Below, one piece after another: positions 1 through 9,265 of a DNA stretch of 64,000 nucleotides (the first letter of the stretch is position 1; each line of letters opens with the position of its first letter). The stretch covers positions 62,001 to 126,000 of the forward strand of contig DLHJ01000013.1 of assembly GCA_002483145.1 (NCBI GenBank), given 5' to 3'. The DNA comes from Cellvibrio sp. UBA7671. GTDB taxonomy: Bacteria > Pseudomonadota > Gammaproteobacteria > Pseudomonadales > Cellvibrionaceae. A program made the translations under genes and the position numbers. Under the pieces are notes generated by a model, which made no database searches, was not told the DNA's origin, and was given only the letters and a program-made list of their open reading frames with translations.

Positions 1-913
1 ACAACAGGCCTTCGCGCAATGCCCAATCGGCCGCGACCATTTGTTTGAGTTCAAGCGCCTCAAACAGCGCGCTCAGCACCATAACGCCACCGAGGAATAC
101 CGGTTGGCGATCTTCCGAGAGGCCGGCAATTTGCGCATCCACTTTGCCGTGGTTTAAATAAATTGCAATAATTTTTTCGAGTGAATCGAGCGTGATAGTG
201 CCATCGCTCCAGCCGTTGGCCTGACAGACTTTGGCAACCGCTTTGATACTACCCGACGCACCTATTACCTGCTGCCAACCGGCTTGTAAAAATTCATCTT
301 TTACCGGTTCCAATTCCTGTAGACAGGCGATCAAGGCTTTGGTGATCAACTTTTCGTTGACCTTGCCGTCCATAAAGAATTTTTTGGTGATGGCAATGCA
401 GCCCATGTTCAAACTTTCTTTCAGGCGCGGTTGCATGCCCTTGCCCAAAATCACTTCGGTACTGCCGCCACCGATATCCATCACGATGCGATTGCGATCA
501 TCCGGCGCTATGTCATTGGCGACACCGAGATAAATCAAGCGCGCCTCTTCGTCGCCGGAAATAATTTCTACCGGATGGCCGAGGCGTTTCTCGGCTTCCG
601 CAAGAAATTGGCTAGAATCCTTAACGCTTCGCAGAGTTTTGGTGCCCACAATACGTACGCTGCGCGAAGGATAACCGCGCAGGCATTCGCCAAACCGCTC
701 AAGGCAAGCGAGTGCACGATCGCGCGCATCCTCACTTAGGCTGAGGTCTTCCTGCAGGCCAAAACCAAGGCGCACGGGTTCGCGTAAACGGTCGAGCAAG
801 GTGAGTTGGCCGTTGTCCCAGCGCGCCACAATCATATGGAAACTATTGGAGCCAAGGTCGATGGCGGCGATATGGCTGGTTTGATTGGCATTTTGGGCGG
901 AAAGGTTAAACAT
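1..913 (-). CDS. ppx: Exopolyphosphatase Ppx/GppA family, 3' end cut by window edge
   Basis: About 304 residues are visible from an ATG at 913 and the frame stays open to base 1, so the C-terminus lies outside the window. The protein would hydrolyse terminal phosphates of polyphosphate (or pppGpp) in the cytoplasm. The N-terminal ASKHA phosphate-1 motif AAIDLGSNSFH lies at about residues 16-26 and the second motif MDIGGGSTEVI is near residue 145, both typical of the Ppx/GppA fold. It follows secB in the same direction but a terminator-like hairpin separates them. Separating Ppx from GppA needs the missing C-terminal half, so the symbol is the likelier of two. Confidence 0.9.
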   Translation of the reverse strand, partial: MFNLSAQNANQTSHIAAIDLGSNSFHMIVARWDNGQLTLLDRLREPVRLGFGLQEDLSLSEDARDRALACLERFGECLRGYPSRSVRIVGTKTLRSVKDSSQFLAEAEKRLGHPVEIISGDEEARLIYLGVANDIAPDDRNRIVMDIGGGSTEVILGKGMQPRLKESLNMGCIAITKKFFMDGKVNEKLITKALIACLQELEPVKDEFLQAGWQQVIGASGSIKAVAKVCQANGWSDGTITLDSLEKIIAIYLNHGKVDAQIAGLSEDRQPVFLGGVMVLSALFEALELKQMVAADWALREGLL

Positions 914-1002
914 GAGCAGTTACTCCCTGCGGTCGGCAGGCTTGATTATGCGAGACTTTGGCGAGATTACAATGACAGATTTCCTTTCGTATCTACACGC
1001 AA

Positions 1003-1034
1003 TAAAAAAGGCAACCACCTGCGTGATTGCCTTT
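1003..1034 (-). terminator. Rho-independent terminator after secB
   Basis: An 8-bp perfect stem (1007-1014 with 1027-1034) closes a 12-nt loop. Read on the minus strand it is followed by a run of T. It lies 50 bp beyond the secB stop, so it should end the yibN-grxC-secB transcript before ppx. Confidence 0.75.
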
Positions 1035-1040
1035 GTGTCA

Positions 1041-1066
1041 ACCTGAGTGGCTCGAGCCGCTCAGGT
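1041..1066. repeat. 26-nt near-perfect palindrome next to secB terminator
   Basis: The arms ACCTGAG and CTCAGGT flank GGCTCGAGCC, with a single mismatched pair. There is no T-run of its own. It may extend the secB terminator structure or be a protein-binding site; the sequence alone does not decide. Confidence 0.5.
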
Positions 1067-1083
1067 CGCGCACGGCGGCTGAA

Positions 1084-1593
1084 TTAATTCACAACTTCCG
1101 GCTTTTCCGCTTGCGCCTGTGCAGCTTGTTGTTGCGCAGCAGTAATTGCCTGCACAAATACCGCATCAAAATTGATCGGCGCGAGCATCAGGGGTGGGAA
1201 GCTGCCGCGACCGAGAATGCTGTCAACTGCTTCGCGCGCATAGGGGAATAGAATTTGCGGACACGCGGTGTTGATCAGCTGGGTAACTGCCGGGCCTTCA
1301 ATACCTGAGATCGCAAACAAGCCGGCTTGTTTTACTTCAACTAAAAATACCGCGCGATCTTCAGTGCGCGCCGTGATAGTGAGCAGCAGTACCACCTCAA
1401 ACAGACCTTCCTCAACCTGGTTGGCCTGGATGTTTAGATCCTGCTGAATATTTGGCTTATAGGCTTTGGTAAACGCCTCAGGACCCATAGGGGTTTCAAA
1501 GGATATATCTTTTAAGTAGATACGTTGGATTGCAAATACCGGGCCGCCCGCAGCTGCTTGGCCAGCATCTTGTTGGTTATTTTCTTCTGACAT
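1084..1593 (-). CDS. secB: Protein-export chaperone SecB
   Basis: The 169-residue product matches SecB in length and sequence: an acidic Gln/Asn-rich N-terminus, then FAIQRIYLKDISFETP, the conserved first beta-strand of the family, and the central LFPYAREAVDSILGRGSFPPLMLAPINFDAVF region. SecB tetramers hold preproteins unfolded in the cytoplasm and deliver them to SecA. The Ala/Gln-rich C-terminal tail is the expected SecA-contact region. It is the last gene of a leftward yibN-grxC-secB set, the same order as in E. coli. A T-run hairpin follows it. Confidence 0.97.
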   Translation of the reverse strand: MSEENNQQDAGQAAAGGPVFAIQRIYLKDISFETPMGPEAFTKAYKPNIQQDLNIQANQVEEGLFEVVLLLTITARTEDRAVFLVEVKQAGLFAISGIEGPAVTQLINTACPQILFPYAREAVDSILGRGSFPPLMLAPINFDAVFVQAITAAQQQAAQAQAEKPEVVN

Positions 1594-1654
1594 AGTGAAC
1601 TCGACTTGACTGGTTTATGAATGATTTGTTTAGCTTTTTTGGTAAAAAATCGGT

Positions 1655-1912
1655 TTAGTTTTGCGCCAGTAGCGCATCCAATTTTCCGGCTTTGTCCAGC
1701 GCCCAAAGATCGGTAAAGCCGCCGACATGTTGCTCGCCGATCCAGATTTGTGGGACAGTCCGCTGGCCGCTTTTGGCCATCATTTCCTGGCGCAATTGCG
1801 GTTGGCTGTCGACGCGAATTTCTTCCACTGCAACGCCTTTTTGCGCCAACAACTTCTTGGCATTAACGCAGTAAGGGCAAACTGCGGTGGTATACATCAA
1901 CACGCGCGCCAT
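1655..1912 (-). CDS. grxC: Glutaredoxin 3 (GrxC)
   Basis: This is an 85-residue thioredoxin-fold protein with the dithiol active site CPYC at about residues 12-15, the TVPQIW cis-Pro loop and the GG motif of the GSH-binding site. It reduces disulfides and glutathione adducts in the cytoplasm using glutathione. The start at 1912 (MARVLMYTT) was chosen because a GGAG lies about 7 bases upstream; the open frame extends further but would add an unlikely hydrophobic leader. It lies between yibN and secB, as in enterobacteria. Confidence 0.96.
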   Translation of the reverse strand: MARVLMYTTAVCPYCVNAKKLLAQKGVAVEEIRVDSQPQLRQEMMAKSGQRTVPQIWIGEQHVGGFTDLWALDKAGKLDALLAQN

Positions 1913-1950
1913 AGTTGACTCCAGGAATAACAATAAAAGTAAGCGAAGGA

Positions 1951-2364
1951 TTACTTGCCTTTCACCAGCGGCAAACTTTGCGCCTGCCATTCGGCAATCC
2001 CGCCGCCGAGGCGACGCACATCAAAACCTTCTTTACCGAGGAAACGGCCAACAGCACCGGCATGCTGGCCGAGCTTGTCGACGAGGATGATGGTTTTATC
2101 TTTGTAACTCGCCACTTCGGTCGATTCTTTGCTGAGCTTGGCGAAGGGGATGTTCAAGGCACCCACGATATGACCTGCTTTAAATTCAGCACTATCACGC
2201 AAATCCACCAACACTGCATTGCCGCCATTTACCAGCTTGGTGACTTCGTGCGGAGATACCGGACGACCACTCTTGATACGGTCGCGCCAGACATAGACAT
2301 AAATCAACACAATCAGGGTGGTGACGAGCAGCCACTCCTGGGAAACAAATGCAAAAAAATCCAC
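1951..2364 (-). CDS. yibN: Membrane-anchored rhodanese-like protein (YibN type)
   Basis: The 137-residue protein has an N-terminal transmembrane helix (about residues 10-26) followed by one rhodanese domain: VLVDLRDSAEFKAGHIVGALNIP then GGGIAEWQAQSLPLVKGK. The usual catalytic cysteine is absent: the active-site loop reads LVDKLGQHAG with Asp in that place, so sulfurtransferase activity is not expected. Loss of that Cys fits the YibN branch. It is the first gene of the yibN-grxC-secB set and is divergent from gpmI, the same arrangement as in E. coli. Confidence 0.9.
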   Translation of the reverse strand: MDFFAFVSQEWLLVTTLIVLIYVYVWRDRIKSGRPVSPHEVTKLVNGGNAVLVDLRDSAEFKAGHIVGALNIPFAKLSKESTEVASYKDKTIILVDKLGQHAGAVGRFLGKEGFDVRRLGGGIAEWQAQSLPLVKGK

Positions 2365-2743
2365 GATACTTGCCTTTTGGTAGTTAGCGATGAGGAGGTT
2401 TAGACCGCCCGGATTGCGCTAGTTGGACGAAAGTGGGGGCAGGCAAAGTGGATTTCAATGCAGGCTGCGGCAAACTTTATCCAGAGCGGGCGGTAAGGCC
2501 GCGAAGTATACACGATGGATAGCGTTGGTCGACGCCGCTTCGGGGCCGGTTTAATCGCCGCAGTAACCGGATTGCACATAGACCTTTTTTGTTCAGACAT
2601 AGAGTTGAGGCTCCCAACCCGCTAGAATGCCTATCACTCTTGGGCGGCTGCCCAAACCATCACCTAGCGGTTGACTACTTTGGTTGCCACAAGCAGCTGC
2701 CAGCATCGACCGATTCATGTTAATCCGACATTGGAAATCATTT
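2365..2743. other. 379-bp divergent intergenic region yibN / gpmI
   Basis: This gap must hold the promoters of both divergent sets. A TTGACT hexamer sits at about 2670. I see no long repeats and no convincing coding frame; a 66-codon minus-strand frame at 2400-2600 has basic, compositionally odd content and no family resemblance. Confidence 0.5.
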
Positions 2744-4288
2744 ATGAGCGCGAAAAAACCGGTAGTTCTGTTGATCCTCGACGGCTTTGGTTACTCTGAA
2801 AAGACCAAATACAACGCGATTGCCGCGGCCCACAAACCCGTGTTCGACAAACTCTGGGCCAACAACCCAAAAAGCCTGATTGAAACTTCAGGCATGGCGG
2901 TAGGGTTGCCCGAAGGCCAAATGGGCAATAGCGAAGTGGGGCATATGACCCTCGGTGCTGGACGCGTGGTCTACCAAAACTTTACGCGCATCAATAAAGC
3001 GATTAGCGATGGCGATTTTTTTACCAATCCGGTTTACGTCAAGGCTATCGATAGCGCTATCGCCAACGGCAAAGCCGTGCATATTCTCGGCCTGCTTTCT
3101 GAAGGCGGTGTACACAGTCACGAAGACCACATCTATGCAATGATGAAAATGGCAGTGCAGCGCGGTGCAAAAGACGTTTACCTGCACGCGTTTTTGGATG
3201 GCCGCGATACGGCGCCACGCAGCGCGGAAAAATCCCTCCAGCGCGCCCAGGATATTTTTAACGAATTAGGTGCTGGCCGCGTTGCCTCGATTGTCGGCCG
3301 CTACTTTGCACTCGACCGCGACAACCGTTGGGATCGAGTAAAAGCCGCCTACGATGTGATGGTTACCGGCGACGCTGAATATGATGCGCTCACCGCTGTT
3401 GACGGTTTAAAAGCAGCTTATGAACGCGGTGAAAACGACGAGTTTGTGAAAGCGACAGTGATCTGTGCCGAAGACGAAGAAGTCGCCACCATTAACGATG
3501 GCGACTCAGTGATTTTTATGAACTTCCGCCCCGACCGCGCGCGCGAAATTACCAATGCGCTGATCGAAGAAAACTTCACCGGGTTTGAGCGCGAAATGAA
3601 TCCAGAAATCGCACACTTTGTACAAACTACTGAATACGCCTCCAGCATAAATGCGCCTATCGCGTTTCCGCCGGAAGATTTAACCAATTCATTTGGTGAT
3701 TACATTTCGCAACTGGGCAAAACCCAATTGCGTATCGCAGAAACTGAAAAATACGCGCATGTGACTTTCTTTTTCAACAGCGGTAATGAAGTAGTTTATC
3801 CCGGTGAAGATCGTATTTTGGTTCCCTCTCCACAAGTCGCCACCTACGATTTGCAACCGGAAATGAACGCACCGATTGTGACTGACAAATTGGTTGAAGC
3901 GATTGAATCAGGCAAATACGACGCAATCATTTGCAACTATGCCAACTGCGATATGGTGGGCCACTCCGGTATTATGGAGGCAGCGATTAAAGCCGTTGAA
4001 GCAGTGGATATTTGTGTGGGCCGCGTATTGGCAGCGGTAGAAAAAGTGGGCGGCGAAGCCTTGATTACTGCCGACCACGGCAACGTAGAAGAAATGTTCG
4101 ATGAAGAAACCGGGCAACCGCACACCCAGCATTCCACTTTACCGGTTCCATTTATTTTCTGCAGCTCGCGCAAAGGCACCATTGCACCGGGTGGCTCACT
4201 CGCTGATGTAGCGCCCACCATGTTGCATTTGATGGGTTTGCCACAACCAGCAGAAATGACTGGCAGAAATTTAATTACACTCGGTTAA
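2744..4288 (+). CDS. gpmI: 2,3-bisphosphoglycerate-independent phosphoglycerate mutase
   Basis: The 514-residue enzyme interconverts 3- and 2-phosphoglycerate in glycolysis using two Mn ions. The metal ligand Asp13 (LLILDGFG), the phosphoserine nucleophile Ser63 in GNSEVGH, the HSHEDH loop, the DRDNRWDR motif and the C-terminal ADHGN metal site are all visible. The start at 2744 ([10 protein letters not shown]) matches family N-termini; an upstream in-frame ATG would add 20 atypical residues. It begins the rightward gpmI-envC-ctpA-yibQ cluster. Confidence 0.97.
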   Translation: MSAKKPVVLLILDGFGYSEKTKYNAIAAAHKPVFDKLWANNPKSLIETSGMAVGLPEGQMGNSEVGHMTLGAGRVVYQNFTRINKAISDGDFFTNPVYVKAIDSAIANGKAVHILGLLSEGGVHSHEDHIYAMMKMAVQRGAKDVYLHAFLDGRDTAPRSAEKSLQRAQDIFNELGAGRVASIVGRYFALDRDNRWDRVKAAYDVMVTGDAEYDALTAVDGLKAAYERGENDEFVKATVICAEDEEVATINDGDSVIFMNFRPDRAREITNALIEENFTGFEREMNPEIAHFVQTTEYASSINAPIAFPPEDLTNSFGDYISQLGKTQLRIAETEKYAHVTFFFNSGNEVVYPGEDRILVPSPQVATYDLQPEMNAPIVTDKLVEAIESGKYDAIICNYANCDMVGHSGIMEAAIKAVEAVDICVGRVLAAVEKVGGEALITADHGNVEEMFDEETGQPHTQHSTLPVPFIFCSSRKGTIAPGGSLADVAPTMLHLMGLPQPAEMTGRNLITLG

Positions 4289-4364
4289 TTCCGGTCGAGG
4301 TGGGACTCTGGTTCAACCTCGGCGCTTACTCCCGAAAAATTCCCTACTAAGATAACTAAAAAAC

Positions 4365-5546
4365 ATGAAGCGTTTTTTTGTATTTTCCAAAACTATTACG
4401 CTTAACAGTCTGCTCTGTGCGGCCCTTTTTTTTGCCGGTCATGCCTACGCCGATGAAAAGGCCGAAATGGTAAAGCTGCAAAAAGAAATTGAAGCGCTGC
4501 AAAAAGAATTAAAGCAAGTGCAAGGCACTCGCTCGGATTTACAAAAAAATCTGGAAAAATCCGAAACCCAAATTAATGAGCTGCAAAAAAAAGCCAGCGA
4601 TATTAATAAACAGCTCAATGAACAAAATAAAGAGTTGGATAAATTAAAAAACGAACGCAGTCAACTGGAACAAGCGCGTAAAAATCAACAGACACAAATC
4701 GCTGAACAGATGCGTGCGGCGCACAAACTCGGAGAGCAGAGTGAAGTCAAGGTATTGCTGAATCAGGAATCGCCCGACCAGTTGTCGCGCATCATGAAAT
4801 ACCACAGCTATTTTATGGAAGCGCACACTGCCAAAATGCAAACCTATCTTGATACCATCACCCGCATTGACGCGCTCACACCAGAGATAGAAAAAAAAAC
4901 ACTTGAGTTAGGCGTTATGCAAACCGAGCTGGACGCCCAGCGCGCGCAACTCAAAACCATTCACGGTGAGCGCCAGCAGGCGCTTGCCAAAGTGAACAGC
5001 CAACTCAAAAACAAAAGTCAGGAACTCAAGCAGCTCAGCGAAGATCGCCGTCGCCTACAAGCCTTGCTGGAACGCGTGGCCAAAAGTGTCGCCACCACTG
5101 GTGCAATCAATTCCCCCGGTTATGTGCCTTTACCCAAGGGCGGCGAAAAATTCTCGCTGCGCAAAGGCCGCTTGCCCTGGCCAACCCAAGGCAGCATGAT
5201 CCATCGTTTCGGCAGTGCACGGATTGCCGGGCAGATGAGCTGGAGCGGTGCTTATATCTCTGCTCCTATGGGCAATTCCGTTATTGCGGTTCATCATGGC
5301 CGCGTGGTGTTTGCTGATTATTTTGGCGGTCACGGATTGCTGGTGATTGTGGATCACGGTGAAGGCTATTTAAGCCTCTACGCACACAACCAGAATTTAT
5401 TGAAAAAAGCTGGCGAACCTGTGCACGCTGGAGAGGCTATTGCTAATGTCGGCAACTCAGGTGGGCAGGCAAGCGCCGGGCTCTATTTTGAAATTCGCCA
5501 CAATGGCAAACCTATAGATCCAGGCGGCTGGTTAGCGCGCGGTTAA
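4365..5546 (+). CDS. envC: Murein hydrolase activator EnvC (degenerate LytM)
   Basis: The 393-residue periplasmic protein has a signal peptide (cleaved near HAYA, residue 29), a long Gln/Lys/Glu-rich coiled coil at about residues 32-245 and a C-terminal LytM/M23 domain from about 270. The zinc ligands of active M23 enzymes are missing: MSWSGAY replaces the first His site and LYFEIR replaces LHFEIR. It should therefore activate amidases (AmiA/B type) at the septum rather than cut peptidoglycan. It lies between gpmI and ctpA. Confidence 0.93.
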   Translation: MKRFFVFSKTITLNSLLCAALFFAGHAYADEKAEMVKLQKEIEALQKELKQVQGTRSDLQKNLEKSETQINELQKKASDINKQLNEQNKELDKLKNERSQLEQARKNQQTQIAEQMRAAHKLGEQSEVKVLLNQESPDQLSRIMKYHSYFMEAHTAKMQTYLDTITRIDALTPEIEKKTLELGVMQTELDAQRAQLKTIHGERQQALAKVNSQLKNKSQELKQLSEDRRRLQALLERVAKSVATTGAINSPGYVPLPKGGEKFSLRKGRLPWPTQGSMIHRFGSARIAGQMSWSGAYISAPMGNSVIAVHHGRVVFADYFGGHGLLVIVDHGEGYLSLYAHNQNLLKKAGEPVHAGEAIANVGNSGGQASAGLYFEIRHNGKPIDPGGWLARG

Positions 5547-5685
5547 GCGCGCGCAACACAGGAATTATTTTTGGTAACACCTGTCATTTTTTTATGGTTT
5601 AGCTTAGTGTGCGCCCGCTAAGCCGCTCTATTGGCGGCTCGGGTTTACTGTTTATATTTCAGCTGTTGCGGTCATCGGAGACGCT

Positions 5686-7131
5686 ATGTTTCGCGCTGCT
5701 TTTACATTCCGGCTTAAAGCACCTGTTTTCACCCGGCTAGCCGCCCCAGGCATACTGCTTAGCCTGTTTATATCGCCCGTCTTTTTAGCTGCCCCCGTCC
5801 TAGCTGACGACAAGCCTGTTGCTACCGACGCTGGCCTTTTACCGCTGGAAGAGCTGCGTACCTTTACGCGTGTTTACGACCATGTCCGCAACGGTTATGT
5901 CGATGAAATCGATGATGCCAAGCTGCTTGAGTATGCCATCAAAGGCATGATCTCTGAACTCGACCCCCACTCTGCCTATCTCGATAAAGAGGCCTTCGCT
6001 GATCTGCAAGCTAGCACCTCAGGCGAATTTGGTGGGATCGGATTAGAGGTCAGCATCGACGAAGGTTTTGTCAAAGTCATTACGCCCATTGATGACAGCC
6101 CTTCCGCCAAAGCGGGGATTCTCTCAGGCGATGTGGTGATCCGTATCGACGACAAACCCGTCAAAGGTATGGATTTGAATAAAGCCGTGAACTTAATGCG
6201 CGGCCCCAAAAATAGCCCGATCAAAATTACCGTGATGCGCGAGGGCGTTGATCAGCCGCTCGATTTTGAGTTGATGCGCGATATCATCAAGGTGCAGAGC
6301 GTGCGCACGCGCATTCTGGAGCAGGATTATTTCTACATTCGCCTGGCCCAGTTTCAACTGGATACTGGCAAAGATGTCGCCAAAAAATTGCGCGAGCAAT
6401 TAAAGAAAAACCCGGACACCAAAGGCATTATTCTCGATTTGCGCAATAACCCCGGCGGCGTTTTGCAGGCATCAGTAGAAGTAGTGGATGCATTCCTCGA
6501 TGGCGGACAGGTCGTCTATACCCAAGGTCGCCTCGACAATAGCAATATTGGCTACAACGCCGAAGCAGGCGACATCACTAATAACTTACCACTCGTCGTG
6601 TTGATCAATGATGGCTCGGCTTCCGCCTCGGAAATCGTCGCCGGCGCCCTGCAAGACCATAAGCGTGCAGTGATTATGGGTACACGGAGCTTTGGTAAAG
6701 GCTCGGTGCAATCAGTCATCCCAATCAGTAACGATCGCGCCATCAAACTCACCACCGCGCTCTATTACACCCCCAATGGCCGTTCGATCCAGGCGCAGGG
6801 CATTGAGCCGGATGTAGATGTAGAACGCGTAGAAATTACCGCTATCCAAAAAGGCTTGGGTACTACCGAAGCAGACCTCGCGCGCCATCTCGGCAACACC
6901 AAAGGCGGCGAGGAGAGCACGAGTAAGGATCGCGCCAACAAGCGCATCAGCAGTGCGGAATTGCTCAAAGAGGACAATCAGCTACACGAGGCATTGAACC
7001 TGCTCAAAGGGCTGAATATTTTTATCCAAAACACCCCGCTCGCTGCTGCTCCGGCTGCAGCAGAGGTGGCTCCCATTGCGCCCGATATAGTTGTCCAGCC
7101 AGAGCTGCCCCCCGAAGGCGATAGCGAATAA
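5686..7131 (+). CDS. ctpA: Carboxy-terminal processing protease, S41 family
   Basis: The 481-residue protein has an N-terminal signal/anchor (about residues 18-40), a PDZ domain (about 110-195, with FGGIGLEV and AGILSGDVV) and a tail-specific protease core. The catalytic dyad is visible as Ser313 in GSASASE and Lys338 in FGKGSVQ, with the NNPGG oxyanion segment upstream. The C-terminus is an Ala/Pro-rich tail. It degrades or trims envelope proteins in the periplasm. Its place right after envC suggests a link with septal peptidoglycan hydrolase control; that link is inference. Confidence 0.95.
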   Translation: MFRAAFTFRLKAPVFTRLAAPGILLSLFISPVFLAAPVLADDKPVATDAGLLPLEELRTFTRVYDHVRNGYVDEIDDAKLLEYAIKGMISELDPHSAYLDKEAFADLQASTSGEFGGIGLEVSIDEGFVKVITPIDDSPSAKAGILSGDVVIRIDDKPVKGMDLNKAVNLMRGPKNSPIKITVMREGVDQPLDFELMRDIIKVQSVRTRILEQDYFYIRLAQFQLDTGKDVAKKLREQLKKNPDTKGIILDLRNNPGGVLQASVEVVDAFLDGGQVVYTQGRLDNSNIGYNAEAGDITNNLPLVVLINDGSASASEIVAGALQDHKRAVIMGTRSFGKGSVQSVIPISNDRAIKLTTALYYTPNGRSIQAQGIEPDVDVERVEITAIQKGLGTTEADLARHLGNTKGGEESTSKDRANKRISSAELLKEDNQLHEALNLLKGLNIFIQNTPLAAAPAAAEVAPIAPDIVVQPELPPEGDSE

Positions 7132-7137
7132 ATCCAC

Positions 7138-8007
7138 GTGCTGACGGTCATGGCCAAGTGCTTCGCTTCCGGTTCACTATGGCTGGCTGTGCTAGCACTT
7201 TCACTGAGCCAGCCGGTATTTGCGCAAGGCAGTCTGGCTATCATTATCGATGATATTGGCTACAGCCTCGCACTCGGTAAGCGCACGGCCGATTTACAGG
7301 GCGACTTCACCCTCGCCGTTTTACCTTTCACCCCTCACGGTATTGAACTTGCGCAGCGCGGCCATCAGCGCGGCAAAGAAATTATGCTGCATGCCCCCAT
7401 GAGCAATCGCCGTAACTATCCTTTGGGGCCTGGCGGTTTGGTAAGCGGTATGCAGCGCGCCGAATTCCTCACCGTGTTACGCCAAAATCTCGCCAACATC
7501 CCGCATGTTCAGGGTGTCAACAACCACATGGGCAGCCAGTTGACCGAGCAGGCCGAACCTATGCGATGGTTAATGGCAGAGCTCAAGCTGCGAGGCTTAT
7601 ATTTTGTCGATAGCCGTACCAGTCCGCAGACCAAGGCGCTGACAATGGCCGAAAAAATCCAACTCCCCAGTCGCAAACGCGATGTATTCCTCGATGACGA
7701 ACCTACCCGCAGCAATATTCGATACCAGTTGCTGCGCGCACTCGAACTGGCACAGCAACAGGGTTCAGCTATCGCCATAGGCCACCCCTACCCGGAAACC
7801 CTCACCGAACTGGAACAACTGCAACCACTTCTGAACCAATATAAGGTGCAACTGGTCAAAGCATCACAATTGATGTTGCTCAGTGGCAAATATCAACAAT
7901 TGGGGGAGCAAAGCAATACAACCTGTATTGCGCCCCCGATCAATCTTTGGCCGCAGATATGGGTGCCCATTGACCCATTTTCTCTTGATCTAGTCTTAAT
8001 GCCCTGA
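7138..8007 (+). CDS. yibQ: Divergent polysaccharide deacetylase family protein (YibQ)
   Basis: The 289-residue product has a signal peptide ending near PVFA, then LAIIIDDIGYS, the start of the NodB-like fold, LHAPMSNR, VNNHMGSQLT and FVDSRTSPQT, all typical of the divergent deacetylase (DUF610) family. The Asp-Asp and His-x3-Ser metal sites are present. Its substrate is not known; in E. coli yibQ also follows envC. It starts with GTG at 7138, 6 bases after the ctpA stop; ATG at 7150 is the alternative. Confidence 0.9.
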   Translation: MLTVMAKCFASGSLWLAVLALSLSQPVFAQGSLAIIIDDIGYSLALGKRTADLQGDFTLAVLPFTPHGIELAQRGHQRGKEIMLHAPMSNRRNYPLGPGGLVSGMQRAEFLTVLRQNLANIPHVQGVNNHMGSQLTEQAEPMRWLMAELKLRGLYFVDSRTSPQTKALTMAEKIQLPSRKRDVFLDDEPTRSNIRYQLLRALELAQQQGSAIAIGHPYPETLTELEQLQPLLNQYKVQLVKASQLMLLSGKYQQLGEQSNTTCIAPPINLWPQIWVPIDPFSLDLVLMP

Positions 8008-8176
8008 AAAATGGCGCATGAATTTTAAAATACAAACTTTTGGTTATTAAAAGCCAACTTTGCAAGACCAACTAAATCTAGCCGGCATTTATAAATGATG
8101 TCTATAATCAGCGAGGGTGATAATTGATCAACCCGTGAGGGATTCGATTTTCAGGAACTTTAGCGAGGGGGCTTAT

Positions 8177-8401
8177 ATGGCTACATTCAACAGAGCGGGC
8201 GAACAGGGTTCAGTACCTTCACGCCATGGTCGCTACTTACAGAAAGATGGCTACTGGTACTACACCACCCGTGAAGGAGTGGATATAGGTCCATTTGATA
8301 GCCGCGACGATGCTGAAACTGGCGTCGGTGAATTTATCGACTTTATTCAAGCATCTGAACCGAAAGTGTCGGACATGCTGAAACAGTATCGCGCGGCCTA
8401 A
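8177..8401 (+). CDS. Small conserved protein, DUF6316-like
   Basis: The 74-residue soluble protein starts at ATG 8177 behind a strong GAGGGGGC ribosome binding site. The central motif RHGRYLQKDGYWYYTTREG followed by GPFDSRDDAE recurs in small proteins of pseudomonads and relatives that I associate with DUF6316; the name is from memory. It is Tyr/Gly-rich in the middle with an acidic helical C-terminus. No function is known. It stands alone with its own upstream gap and a strong bidirectional terminator. Confidence 0.8.
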   Translation: MATFNRAGEQGSVPSRHGRYLQKDGYWYYTTREGVDIGPFDSRDDAETGVGEFIDFIQASEPKVSDMLKQYRAA

Positions 8402-8421
8402 AGTACGCTTTAGGCCGGGCA

Positions 8422-8454
8422 CGAAAAAGGGCGCTCCGTGAGCGCCCTTTTTCG
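8422..8454. terminator. Bidirectional terminator between DUF6316 gene and hisF
   Basis: A 14-bp perfect stem (8422-8435 with 8441-8454) has a 5-nt loop and A/T-rich outer arms, so it can stop transcription from both sides of this convergent junction. Confidence 0.9.
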
Positions 8455-8477
8455 TTTTTCAAAAATCTATTCTGTCA

Positions 8478-9251
8478 TTACAAACGCACCTCAATCCCCC
8501 GGGCGCGCATAAATTCTTTGGCTTGCGGCACAGTGTATTCGCGGAAGTGAAAGATACTCGCTGCCAGCACCGCATCGGCGCGCCCTTCGGTCACCCCATC
8601 CACCAAATGCTGCAGATTGCCCACGCCACCAGAGGCGATGACGGGTACCGGCACTGCATCGCTGATCGCACGGGTGACACCCAGGTCATAGCCTTTTTTA
8701 GTGCCATCACCATCCATACTGGTCAGCAGGATTTCGCCAGCGCCAAATTCAGCCATTTTGATCGCCCACTCCACAGCATTAATCCCGGTCGGTTTGCGTC
8801 CTCCGTGGGTGAAAATCTCCCAGCGTGCCGCTTCGCCTGCAAGGCTCACTTTTTTGGCATCAATGGCCACCACTATGCACTGGGCGCCAAAGCGGTCAGA
8901 TGCTGCTTTAACAAAATCGGGATTAAATACCGCAGCAGAGTTGATACCCACCTTATCGGCCCCGGCGTTGAGCATGGTGCGGATATCGTCCACGGTGCGG
9001 ATGCCGCCGCCCACCGTAAGCGGGATAAACACTTCGCTGGCGATCTTCTCGACGGTGTGCACAGTCGTCGCCCGCCCTTCGTGGGTGGCAGTGATATCGA
9101 GAAAGGTGATCTCATCCGCACCTTCCTGGTTATAGCGCTTGGCGATTTCGACTGGATCGCCCGCATCGCGGATATCCAGAAATTGCACACCTTTGACTAC
9201 GCGGCCATTATCCACATCAAGGCAGGGAATTATGCGTTTTGCGAGTGCCAT
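8478..9251 (-). CDS. hisF: Imidazole glycerol phosphate synthase, cyclase subunit HisF
   Basis: The 257-residue TIM barrel begins [21 protein letters not shown], the hallmark HisF N-terminus. The catalytic Asp residues sit in CLDVD and in [15 protein letters not shown]. It closes the imidazole ring using ammonia from HisH in histidine biosynthesis. It is the last gene of the leftward hisB-hisH-hisA-hisF operon and lies 14 bp after hisA. Confidence 0.98.
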   Translation of the reverse strand: MALAKRIIPCLDVDNGRVVKGVQFLDIRDAGDPVEIAKRYNQEGADEITFLDITATHEGRATTVHTVEKIASEVFIPLTVGGGIRTVDDIRTMLNAGADKVGINSAAVFNPDFVKAASDRFGAQCIVVAIDAKKVSLAGEAARWEIFTHGGRKPTGINAVEWAIKMAEFGAGEILLTSMDGDGTKKGYDLGVTRAISDAVPVPVIASGGVGNLQHLVDGVTEGRADAVLAASIFHFREYTVPQAKEFMRARGIEVRL

Positions 9252-9265
9252 AATCAGTTCCGGAA

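Noticed and set aside
231-739. Plus-strand open frames over the ppx region
   Set aside because: They lie antisense to a clear Ppx frame with DLGSNSFH and DIGGGSTEVI motifs.
2400-2600. Minus-strand 66-codon frame in the yibN/gpmI gap
   Set aside because: Composition is unlike a folded protein, there is no ribosome binding site and no known family is recognisable.
4289-4364. Hairpin CGAGGT/ACCTCG after gpmI as a terminator
   Set aside because: Short stem, long loop and no T-run; envC follows too closely to call a transcript end.
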